Origin: Bacteroidales bacterium
GTDB lineage: Bacteria > Bacteroidota > Bacteroidia > Bacteroidales > SMBSF77
NCBI GenBank assembly: GCA_021106655.1
Contig: JAIOTT010000365.1
Location: 1 to 5,041 of the forward strand
Length of the DNA: 5,041 bases
Direction of reading: 5' to 3'
Under the pieces are notes generated by a model. It saw only the letters and a program-made list of their open reading frames with translations, was not told the DNA's origin and searched no databases. The position numbers were made by a program, and so were the translations under genes. Below are positions 1 to 5,041 of this stretch, one piece after another. Position 1 is the first letter of the stretch. Each line of letters opens with the position of its first letter.

Positions 1-1073
1 GGTCCTGCAATTCCGGAAGTTGCAATTGAATAATCGGTATTGAATTTTCCCAGAGCTCCCTGAGCCATTTGCACAACAACTTCTTCGCTTACTACACCAT
101 GATCAATCATTGATTGTTTTTTAACACTCAATTCTCTTTCCTTAATTTCATTTGAATATGCAATAACTGAACCCCTGTAATAATCAGAGCTTCCGGGAAT
201 ACTTGTTATCAGGTGGGAAATATATCCTCCCGTACAGCTCTCTGCAGTTGATAGAGTTTTGTCTTTAGTGCGCAGAATTTTACCCACCAATTCTTCAAGA
301 GTATCATCATCATATCCAAAGATAAGATCGGATATTATTTCATTGAGTTGTGAAATGTGTTTTTCTAAAATTATCTTTAATTCTTTCTTATCACTACCAT
401 TGGTAGTTAAGCGCAGTCGTACTATGCCGGGTTGGGGGAGGTATGCAAGTTTAATATTATCAGGAAGATCATTTTCCCAGTCAGATATCATTTCGGCAAG
501 CCATGATTCTCCAACACCTTGAGTAAGAACAGTTTTGTGTATAATAATTTCGGAAGAAAAACGATCCCTGAGCTTAGGTAAAATATGATCAGTCATCATA
601 GATTTCATCTCAAAAGGCACACCGGGCATCGAAATAAAAACTTTCTCCTGATCCTCAAACCACATGCCTGGAGCAGTTCCATTAACATTCTTTATTGGAA
701 TTGAAGCTTCAGGAATTTCTGCCTGCTTTTTATTGCGATCAGTTAATTTGAGGCCTCTTATGTGAAAGAGTTCTTTAATTTGATCATAAGCCTCCTGGTT
801 GAATTTAAGACAGGTATTAAAATAATCGCATAAGCATTGTTTTGTAATATCATCCTTAGTCGGGCCAAGCCCTCCTGTAATAAGAATAATATCTGCCTTT
901 GCCCTGGCTGCATCAAGTGCATCTCTTATGTGTTCATTGTTATCTGAAATAGCTGTGATCTGATATATTTGTATGCCTGTCAAATTTAATTGCTGTGCAA
1001 TCCATGTAGCATTAGTGTTTATTACCTGTCCAATTAGTAATTCGTCGCCAATACTGATAATTTCTGCTTTCAT
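1..1073 (-). CDS. cinA: CinA family protein: N-terminal MoCF-like pyrophosphatase domain plus C-terminal NMN deamidase domain (3' end cut by window edge)
   Basis: Translating the minus strand from the ATG at 1073 gives 357 uninterrupted codons that run off the left edge. The N-terminal MoCF/COG1058-like domain (about residues 1-170) shows ISIGDELLIGQ at 6-16, GGLGPTKDD at 67-75, NGTAPGM at 131-137 and MPGVP at 149-153. GVGES lies at 186-190. The C-terminal PncC-like domain (about 257 onward) shows AESCTGG at 277-283 and TSGIAGP at 352-358. In PncC enzymes the Ser of ESCTGG, the Tyr of the YSNE segment and a Lys five residues later are catalytic; here S279, Y306 and K311 keep the family spacing. 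The family hydrolyses ADP-ribose-type pyrophosphates (N domain) and deaminates NMN to nicotinate mononucleotide (C domain), a cytoplasmic step of pyridine nucleotide recycling. Usual length is about 415 residues, so roughly 55-60 are missing past the edge. The start agrees with the conserved N-terminus and the promoter just upstream. The competence-linked name does not imply competence here. Confidence 0.96.
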   Translation of the reverse strand, partial: MKAEIISIGDELLIGQVINTNATWIAQQLNLTGIQIYQITAISDNNEHIRDALDAARAKADIILITGGLGPTKDDITKQCLCDYFNTCLKFNQEAYDQIKELFHIRGLKLTDRNKKQAEIPEASIPIKNVNGTAPGMWFEDQEKVFISMPGVPFEMKSMMTDHILPKLRDRFSSEIIIHKTVLTQGVGESWLAEMISDWENDLPDNIKLAYLPQPGIVRLRLTTNGSDKKELKIILEKHISQLNEIISDLIFGYDDDTLEELVGKILRTKDKTLSTAESCTGGYISHLITSIPGSSDYYRGSVIAYSNEIKERELSVKKQSMIDHGVVSEEVVVQMAQGALGKFNTDYSIATSGIAG

Positions 1074-1089
1074 CTGATAATATTTTCGG

Positions 1090-1121
1090 CAAAGGTATTG
1101 TTTTGTTACTTCTTGTCACAA
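1090..1121 (-). promoter_or_regulatory. Predicted Bacteroidota-type promoter of cinA
   Basis: On the minus strand TTG (1121-1119) is followed after 21 bp by TACCTTTG (1097-1090). This matches the Bacteroidota housekeeping promoter, a -33 TTG and a -7 TAnnTTTG with a spacer of about 17-23 bp. Transcription would begin a few bases downstream, leaving a leader of only about 10 nt before the cinA ATG at 1073. The match and position are seen directly; promoter activity is inferred. Confidence 0.65.
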
Positions 1122-1131
1122 TAAAGATGCC

Positions 1132-1141
1132 TGGCATGCCA
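1132..1141. promoter_or_regulatory. 10-bp perfect palindrome upstream of the cinA promoter (possible operator)
   Basis: TGGCATGCCA reads the same on both strands and is GC-rich in an otherwise AT-rich spacer. It starts 11 bp beyond the predicted -33 element of cinA, where an activator could bind. A palindrome this short can occur by chance, and no regulator is encoded nearby, so a regulatory role is only a suggestion. Confidence 0.2.
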
Positions 1142-1272
1142 AAAGTTTATAGATATTTCATAAATTTGTAAACTCTATAATTTGAAATAAATAACTGAAG
1201 TTTCGGATTTGTATTAGAAATGCTTTATTGTTTGAAATATATAAATAGATATACTCAAATATATCTTTGAGG

Positions 1273-1333
1273 TTCTTTGGGTATTCTCTGTGATTCTTTG
1301 TGTAATAGGTATGTCACAGAGTTGCACAAAGAA
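1273..1333. repeat. Imperfect inverted repeat of the 'CTTTGTG...CTCTGTG' type
   Basis: The left arm (1273-1293, TTCTTTG...CTCTGTGA) is nearly the reverse complement of the right arm (1314-1333, TCACAGAG...CAAAGAA). The seven bases at the outer end and the eight at the inner end of each arm match exactly, with four or five differences or offsets between them. The roughly 20-bp loop carries another copy of the core, TTCTTTGTGTAA (1294-1305), and a diverged copy follows the right arm (AGTTACACGGAGAA, 1341-1354, reading as TTCTCCGTGTAACT on the other strand). The element is non-coding. From memory, such degenerate CTTTGTG/CTCTGTG repeats recur in intergenic regions of environmental Bacteroidota; copy number in this genome cannot be seen here. 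It could act as a bidirectional RNA hairpin or be a decayed MITE-like sequence. Confidence 0.6.
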
Positions 1334-1497
1334 GACTAAAAGTTACACGGAGAATTATGATTTATAGAATGAATGTTGTAAACAGTTGATGTTGTAGTAT
1401 TTATGGCATTGATAATGGCTGTAGATTATTGTTTTAAAAATGATTAAACATTAGTATGACACTTGAGTAAATTATTGAGATTTAAGTTGACATTTAT

Positions 1498-2370
1498 ATG
1501 AATAAGATAGAAAAATCGGAATTGATTATAAATCCTGACGGTAGTATTTATCATTTGAAGATAAAGCCCGAGCACCTTGCCGACACTGTAATTATTGTAG
1601 GAGATCCTAAGAGGGTAGAGCAGATTTCCCAGCATTTCGATAAGATTGAAATAAAAATTCAAAACAGGGAATTCGTTACTCATACCGGAACATTTAAAAA
1701 TAAACGACTTACTGTACTAGCTACAGGAATAGGAACTGATAATATTGATATTGTTGTTAATGAGTTGGATGCACTGGTAAACATTAATTTTAAAACGAGG
1801 AAAAGGAAGGAGGGAAATAAGGTTTTGGATATTATCCGTCTGGGTACTTCCGGTGCAATTCAGGCAGATATTTCTGTTAATTCCTTTGTAATAGCTGAAT
1901 ACGGATTGGGTTTCGATGGTTTAATACATTTTTACAGACTCGGAAATGAGATTCAGGATCACGGGATAACTGAAGCGTTTATAAATCATACACAATGGGG
2001 AGCAGATCTTGCCCGTCCATATGTAGTTAAGGGATCGTCCAAATTATTAAAAAAACTTGGCAAAGGGATGATAAACGGGATTACAGCAACTTCACCCGGG
2101 TTTTATGGTCCGCAGGGAAGAGTGTTGAGACTGGAACTTAATTATCCGCAAATTAATAAGTTAGTTGAGACATTTTCATATAATGGTTACAAAATAACGA
2201 ACTTTGAAATGGAAACTTCAGCCTTATATGGATTGGGTAAAATGCTTGGCCATAATACCATCACTATTTGTGCAATTATTGCAAACAGGATCACTGGGGA
2301 GTTTAATGAGAACTATAAAGAGATCATGAATAATTTCATTATTGACCTGATTAATAGAATTACAGAATAG
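1498..2370 (+). CDS. Nucleoside phosphorylase, probably uridine phosphorylase-like (PNP_UDP_1 family)
   Basis: This 290-residue protein has the NP-I family landmarks in order: GDPKR at 35-39 (phosphate-binding Arg39), ATGIGTDN at 75-82, RLGTSGAIQ at 114-122 (Arg114 and Thr117 at the phosphate/ribose site), FYGPQGR at 202-208, and EMET at 237-240 (the ribose-binding Glu-Met-Glu). In E. coli uridine phosphorylase a Gln-x-Arg pair contacts uracil; here Q206 and R208 keep that pair, which favours a pyrimidine nucleoside. The expected reaction is phosphorolysis of uridine (or deoxyuridine) to uracil and (deoxy)ribose-1-phosphate, cytoplasmic pyrimidine salvage. The protein is longer than the roughly 253-residue E. 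coli enzyme, with an N-terminal extension and a basic stretch at about 99-108 just before the RLGTSG strand. The ATG at 1498 leaves GDPKR near residue 35; no strong Shine-Dalgarno precedes it, as is usual in this phylum. Family is certain; substrate is inferred, so no symbol is given. Confidence 0.9.
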   Translation: MNKIEKSELIINPDGSIYHLKIKPEHLADTVIIVGDPKRVEQISQHFDKIEIKIQNREFVTHTGTFKNKRLTVLATGIGTDNIDIVVNELDALVNINFKTRKRKEGNKVLDIIRLGTSGAIQADISVNSFVIAEYGLGFDGLIHFYRLGNEIQDHGITEAFINHTQWGADLARPYVVKGSSKLLKKLGKGMINGITATSPGFYGPQGRVLRLELNYPQINKLVETFSYNGYKITNFEMETSALYGLGKMLGHNTITICAIIANRITGEFNENYKEIMNNFIIDLINRITE

Positions 2371-2436
2371 GAATTATAAATCTTACTGATATTTCTAATT
2401 TCCGGTATTGTTTGACTGAAAGGGAAAACTCGAATT

Positions 2437-3324
2437 ATGTCATATTTTCAAGATAGTAATGATAAAGAACTGGATGCTTTGATCAGTTTGCTTGATGAGC
2501 CAAACAAGCTTATGTTTGGAAAGGTCAGGGAAAGAATACTTTCATATGGTTTAGCAGCAATTCCTATACTTGAAAATACCTGGGATAGTTGTTTTGATGA
2601 CATTATTCAGCAGCGTATCGAAAATCTGATTCATAAAATTCAATTTGGACATACCTATAATGAGTTCAGAAGCTGGGCTCTTGATGAAAAAAGAGACCTG
2701 CTGGACGGATATTTTTTAATTGCACAATATGCTTATCCTGAGTTGGAAAGAGAGGATATTGACAAGATGATTAATGTTATTAAAAAAGATGTTTGGCTTG
2801 AGTTAAACGATAATCTCACAGCCTTGGAAAAGGTAAAAGTGATAAACCATATTATTTTTGATATTCATAAGTTCAAAGCTAACAGGAGAAGTATTAAAAC
2901 AATCCAAAACCATTTTTTGAATAATCTTATGGATACCAAAAAGGGCAGTAACTTATCTTTAGGTATTCTGTATCTTATAATTGTTCAGGATCTCGATATT
3001 CCGATTTATGGTGTGGATCTTCCACGTCATTTTATACTGGCGTATACGAAGACGAGAAAGAATGCAGATGACAAGTGTTCTTCTGAAGATGATGCGTTGT
3101 TTTATATTAATCCTTTTACAAAAGGAACAGTTATTACTGCAAAGGAAGTCGAATTGTTTATCACCCAACTAAATTTACCTTCTGAGCCATCATTTTATTG
3201 CCCATGTGATGAAGTAACAATAATAAAAAGATTATTGAGTAATCTTATGATTTCCTATAACAAACAAGGCTTTCCGGAAAAAGTTAAAGATTTGGAGAAA
3301 CTTCTGGGTTGTTTGCCAGAATGA
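2437..3324 (+). CDS. SirB1-type transglutaminase-like family protein with HEAT-like N-terminus
   Basis: This 295-residue protein has no signal peptide or membrane segment and is probably cytoplasmic. Residues about 11-70 form a helical HEAT-like segment (LISLLDEPN, then AAIPILENTWD, then RIENLIHKIQ). Residues about 110-250 match the Transglut_core2/SirB1 domain: FLNNLMDTKKGSNLSLGILY at 160-179, GVDLPRHFILAY at 192-203, and FYINPFTKGTV at 222-232. Residues 262-292 look like one TPR-type helix pair. Classical transglutaminase folds use Cys-His-Asp; here the Cys region reads KGSNLSLG with no Cys, His198 is present, and the acidic position of the usual IDPF motif is Asn225. Catalysis of the classical kind is therefore unlikely, although this family as a whole often lacks the Cys. 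No function is established; I do not infer one from the SirB1 name. It begins 66 bp after the phosphorylase gene on the same strand, so cotranscription is possible. A weak purine run (AAAGGGAAA) lies upstream of the ATG. Confidence 0.85.
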   Translation: MSYFQDSNDKELDALISLLDEPNKLMFGKVRERILSYGLAAIPILENTWDSCFDDIIQQRIENLIHKIQFGHTYNEFRSWALDEKRDLLDGYFLIAQYAYPELEREDIDKMINVIKKDVWLELNDNLTALEKVKVINHIIFDIHKFKANRRSIKTIQNHFLNNLMDTKKGSNLSLGILYLIIVQDLDIPIYGVDLPRHFILAYTKTRKNADDKCSSEDDALFYINPFTKGTVITAKEVELFITQLNLPSEPSFYCPCDEVTIIKRLLSNLMISYNKQGFPEKVKDLEKLLGCLPE

Positions 3325-3494
3325 TATAATTGTATAAACCATACAGATAAACAGATAAATAAAGATGCAAAGGTTTACAAGTATACAGTTATAGTGGATA
3401 AAATCTGAAACTCAAGCGTGGATCCCGAATATGATGCTTTAGAAATATGATACTAAGTAGCAGAAAAGCAGTATGATAGATATGTAAAAAAAGA

Positions 3495-4082
3495 TTAAAA
3501 TATTCTGAATATTGTTCCGAAAATTATTTTCATATCAATTATGAAATTCATATCATTGATATATAGAAGATTAAGTTTGAGTTTTGCAGGCATTATTTCG
3601 TCAATATATTTTTGTTCAGGATCCTGTGCTTCGGCCAGAATTTCACTTTCCTTAATATATTCGAGTGAAGCATAATCAGTAAGTCCTGGTTTTATTTTCA
3701 GAACCCTTTTCTGCTTATCATTATATAAGTCTACATATTTTCTTACTTCCGGCCTTGGCCCGACTATACTCATGCTTCCAGTCAAAATATTGAATAACTG
3801 TGGAAGTTCATCAAGTTTATATTTTCTTAAAAGCCGTCCGAATTTTGTGACGCGCTTATCATCACTACCAATTGTTAAAAAGCCTGATTTCTCTGCATCC
3901 CTTTGCATGGTCCTGAACTTGATAAGAAAAAAGTCCTTATTGTCTTTGCCAACCCTGCTTTGTTTGAAAAAGACATTGCCCCGTGAATTCAGTGGGATAG
4001 CAATTGCAATGATTAAAAAAAATGGAGAAAGGATGATCAATCCTAAGATGGAAAATAGTATATCGAAAAGTCTTTTGAACAT
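3495..4082 (-). CDS. Initiating sugar-phosphate transferase (small monotopic phosphoglycosyl transferase, bacterial sugar transferase family)
   Basis: From the ATG at 4082 this 195-residue protein is a complete short-form member of PF02397 (PglC-like). A single hydrophobic segment at about residues 5-31 contains Ser19-Pro20, the helix break of the re-entrant membrane helix. Then follow FKQSRVG (39-45), KFRTM (55-59), GRLLRKYKLDELPQL (82-96) with the Asp91-Glu92 catalytic dyad, VGPRP (107-111) and KPGLT (131-135). These enzymes transfer a sugar-1-phosphate from a UDP-sugar to undecaprenyl phosphate on the inner face of the cytoplasmic membrane, the first step of O-antigen, capsule, exopolysaccharide or glycoprotein glycan synthesis. 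The exact sugar cannot be read from sequence. An in-frame TTG at 4088 would add two residues, but the ATG gives the usual family N-terminus (MFKRLFD). No other polysaccharide genes are visible: its upstream neighbour is a secreted protein and its downstream neighbour is convergent. A 31-bp inverted repeat arm ends 6 bp before the start codon. Confidence 0.95.
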   Translation of the reverse strand: MFKRLFDILFSILGLIILSPFFLIIAIAIPLNSRGNVFFKQSRVGKDNKDFFLIKFRTMQRDAEKSGFLTIGSDDKRVTKFGRLLRKYKLDELPQLFNILTGSMSIVGPRPEVRKYVDLYNDKQKRVLKIKPGLTDYASLEYIKESEILAEAQDPEQKYIDEIMPAKLKLNLLYINDMNFIIDMKIIFGTIFRIF

Positions 4083-4088
4083 AGTCAA

Positions 4089-4161
4089 GTTTCGAGTTTC
4101 GGGTTTCGAGTTTCGAGTTAAATATTAATAAACCCGTAACTCGCAACTCGTAACCCGAAAC
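4089..4161. repeat. Inverted array of a 7-bp unit (GTTnCGR), 31-bp arms with 11-bp loop
   Basis: The left arm (4089-4119) is four head-to-tail copies of GTTTCGA/GTTTCGG plus GTT. The right arm (4131-4161) is, on the opposite strand, four copies of GTTnCGR (GTTTCGG, GTTACGA, GTTGCGA, GTTACGG) plus GTT. The arms are equal in length and differ at only 6 of 31 positions, all at the fourth or seventh base of the heptamer. The loop is AT-only (AAATATTAATA). In minus-strand RNA two of the six differences become G-U pairs, leaving 29 pairs of 31 if wobbles count with 4 mismatches subtracted to 27. The element fills most of the gap between the T9SS cargo stop and the sugar transferase start. Read through, it encodes the repetitive 'NSKLETRNSKL' peptide, which I recall as a common spurious ORF in Bacteroidota; I regard it as non-coding. 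It may act as a terminator-like or attenuating hairpin, or be a mobile repeat. Confidence 0.85.
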
Positions 4162-4173
4162 GATATATAATTC

Positions 4174-5041
4174 TTAATAAAGAACAATTTTTTCCGTCAA
4201 CATTGTTTTTCCACTCTGGAAACGAATGAAATAAATTCCTTTTGATTTATCAGTCAAATCAATTATGTCATGAATAAGGCCAACTCTATTGCCAAACTGC
4301 TTTTTATAGATGATTTGTCCGTTATAATTTATTATTTCAACATTGATATATTCATTCATCAAATTATCAACTTCAATATTGATCAAACCCTTAGTTGGGT
4401 TGGGATAGAATTTTAATGAGGCTTCATTTTCAATTGAAATGATCCCTGTGAAATCGTTTACTTTAAGAAAGGCTTCATCACTTGTAGCAACATTACATAC
4501 ATTTGATATTCTGCATGAATAATATCCGCTGTCAGCTTGTACAACTGAATCGATAACGTATTGATAATTTGTAGCACCAGGTATTTCAACTCCATTTTTC
4601 AGCCATTGGAAACTTATGGAAGTTCCTGAAGCAGTAATTTTTATTGTCACTTTTTCTCCAACTTCTACAGTATCATTAACGGGTTGGCTGCTTATATTTG
4701 CGAGGCCTTTTAATGACAAGATTGCTCCATTACTTTTAGCTATTCCACATCCATTTGATAGTTCACAGAAATAAGCGCCTGCATTTGCTATACCAGCGGA
4801 ATCAATTTGTAATATGTTTGTTGTTTCTCCTGGCATTTCCAAATTGTTTTTAAACCATTGGAAAGTTACCGCCGTATCTGTAGTAGTTACAGCGGAGATT
4901 ACCGTATCTCCCGGGCAAACAGACTGACTGACGGGATTAGATGTAATTGGTGGAACCGGGCAAAAGCCTCCATTATGAGTATAGAGAATAGTTCCGGAAT
5001 TTCCAACGATCCATCCTGTGTCAATTTCAGGAAACTCAACA
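4174..5041 (-). CDS. Secreted T9SS cargo protein with YCF48/BNR-like repeat, two Ig-like domains and type A C-terminal sorting domain (5' end beyond window)
   Basis: The reading frame is open from the right edge to the TAA at 4174-4176, showing the last 288 residues of a larger protein; its start lies outside. Numbering from the edge, residues 7-25 (GWIVGNSGTILYTHNGG) are one blade of the YCF48/BNR beta-propeller type. Residues about 28-112 are an Ig-like domain with FQWFKNN at 60-66 and AGAYFC at 87-92. Residues about 113-196 are a second one with FQWLKNG at 144-150 and DSGYYSC at 170-176. The linker TGIISIENE leads to a type A sorting domain from about 208 (FYPNP at 211-215, NGQIIYKKQF, KGIYFIRFQSG, ending EKIVLY). 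Such tails direct export through the outer-membrane type IX system and are removed on attachment or release. The architecture suggests a cell-surface or extracellular adhesion-type or structural protein; ligand and activity are unknown. The apparent start at 4842 is an internal TTG and is not the gene start. Confidence 0.92.
   Translation of the reverse strand, partial: VEFPEIDTGWIVGNSGTILYTHNGGFCPVPPITSNPVSQSVCPGDTVISAVTTTDTAVTFQWFKNNLEMPGETTNILQIDSAGIANAGAYFCELSNGCGIAKSNGAILSLKGLANISSQPVNDTVEVGEKVTIKITASGTSISFQWLKNGVEIPGATNYQYVIDSVVQADSGYYSCRISNVCNVATSDEAFLKVNDFTGIISIENEASLKFYPNPTKGLINIEVDNLMNEYINVEIINYNGQIIYKKQFGNRVGLIHDIIDLTDKSKGIYFIRFQSGKTMLTEKIVLY

Larger units (their letters stand above)
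1074..1497. other. 424-bp divergent intergenic region between cinA and the nucleoside phosphorylase gene
   Basis: This AT-rich stretch separates two divergently transcribed genes, and I find no credible coding sequence in it. It holds the predicted cinA promoter near its left end, the perfect palindrome TGGCATGCCA at 1132-1141, a small AT-rich inverted repeat (CTCAAA 1254-1259 with TTTGAG 1266-1271) and the larger imperfect inverted repeat at 1273-1333. The last 160 bases before the phosphorylase start contain no clear TAnnTTTG box and no strong Shine-Dalgarno sequence, so its promoter could not be placed. No tRNA-like fold or riboswitch motif was recognised. Confidence 0.6.

Noticed and set aside
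259..522. Plus-strand ORF of 87 codons
   Set aside because: It lies wholly inside cinA on the opposite strand, where the minus frame shows a continuous conserved protein; the plus translation resembles nothing.
1444..1683. Minus-strand ORF of 79 codons
   Set aside because: Most of it overlaps the start of the nucleoside phosphorylase antisense, and its translation is AT-driven low-complexity sequence without recognisable motifs.
2406..2414. TATTGTTTG as a -7 promoter box for the transglutaminase-like gene
   Set aside because: It has three bases between TA and TTTG where the consensus has two, and no TTG lies at the right distance upstream.
2959..3172. Two ORFs within the transglutaminase-like gene (minus 2959-3168, plus 2981-3172)
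   Set aside because: Both are other-frame shadows of a gene with clear family motifs over the same bases.
3343..3358. Tandem ACAGATAA x2 in the convergent gap
   Set aside because: Two 8-bp copies in AT-rich sequence are compatible with chance or simple slippage; no further copies.
3331..3386. Possible terminator hairpin after the transglutaminase-like gene (TGTATAAACC with GGTTTACAAGTATACA)
   Set aside because: Pairing needs an internal bulge and a loop of about 31 nt, is AT-rich and has no following T run; too weak to annotate.
3772..4128. Plus-strand ORF of 118 codons
   Set aside because: Antisense to the sugar transferase and ending in the heptamer repeat (RVSGFEFRVKY); a shadow frame.
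3937..4146. Minus-strand ORF beginning in the heptamer repeat (LETRNSKL peptide)
   Set aside because: The peptide is a translation of the repeat, and the rest overlaps the sugar transferase in another frame.
1..5041. A new defence, mobile or regulatory gene system
   Set aside because: All five genes belong to recognised families; no transposase, integrase, nuclease, toxin-antitoxin pair, reverse transcriptase, CRISPR array or tRNA was seen on either strand.

Overview
The window looks like chromosome from a low-GC member of the Bacteroidota, most plausibly Bacteroidales or a relative. The clearest pointers are a type IX secretion (T9SS) C-terminal sorting domain, a promoter of the Bacteroidota form TTG-N21-TAnnTTTG in front of cinA, start codons without a strong Shine-Dalgarno sequence, and two degenerate intergenic inverted repeats of kinds I recall from environmental Bacteroidota. 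No species can be named from this sequence alone.

Layout. Positions 1-1073 (minus strand) hold most of cinA, cut by the left edge. A 424-bp intergenic stretch follows (1074-1497), with the cinA promoter, a 10-bp palindrome and an imperfect inverted repeat. Two plus-strand genes come next, 66 bp apart: a uridine-phosphorylase-like nucleoside phosphorylase (1498-2370) and a SirB1-type transglutaminase-like protein (2437-3324). After a 170-bp convergent gap come two minus-strand genes: a small initiating sugar-phosphate transferase (3495-4082) and, upstream of it, the C-terminal part of a large secreted protein with a YCF48/BNR-like repeat, two Ig-like domains and a T9SS sorting tail (4174 to beyond 5041). 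The 91 bp between these last two genes are mostly an inverted array of a 7-bp unit that stops 6 bp short of the sugar transferase start codon.

The genes do not form one evident pathway. CinA (nucleotide/NMN recycling) and the phosphorylase (pyrimidine nucleoside salvage) are both nucleotide housekeeping, but they are divergently transcribed. The sugar transferase and the T9SS cargo are both cell-envelope functions; a link through glycan anchoring of T9SS cargo is conceivable but not shown. I see no defence system, mobile-element gene, CRISPR array or RNA gene. The genes are ordinary; the least-explained sequence is the heptamer inverted repeat at 4089-4161.
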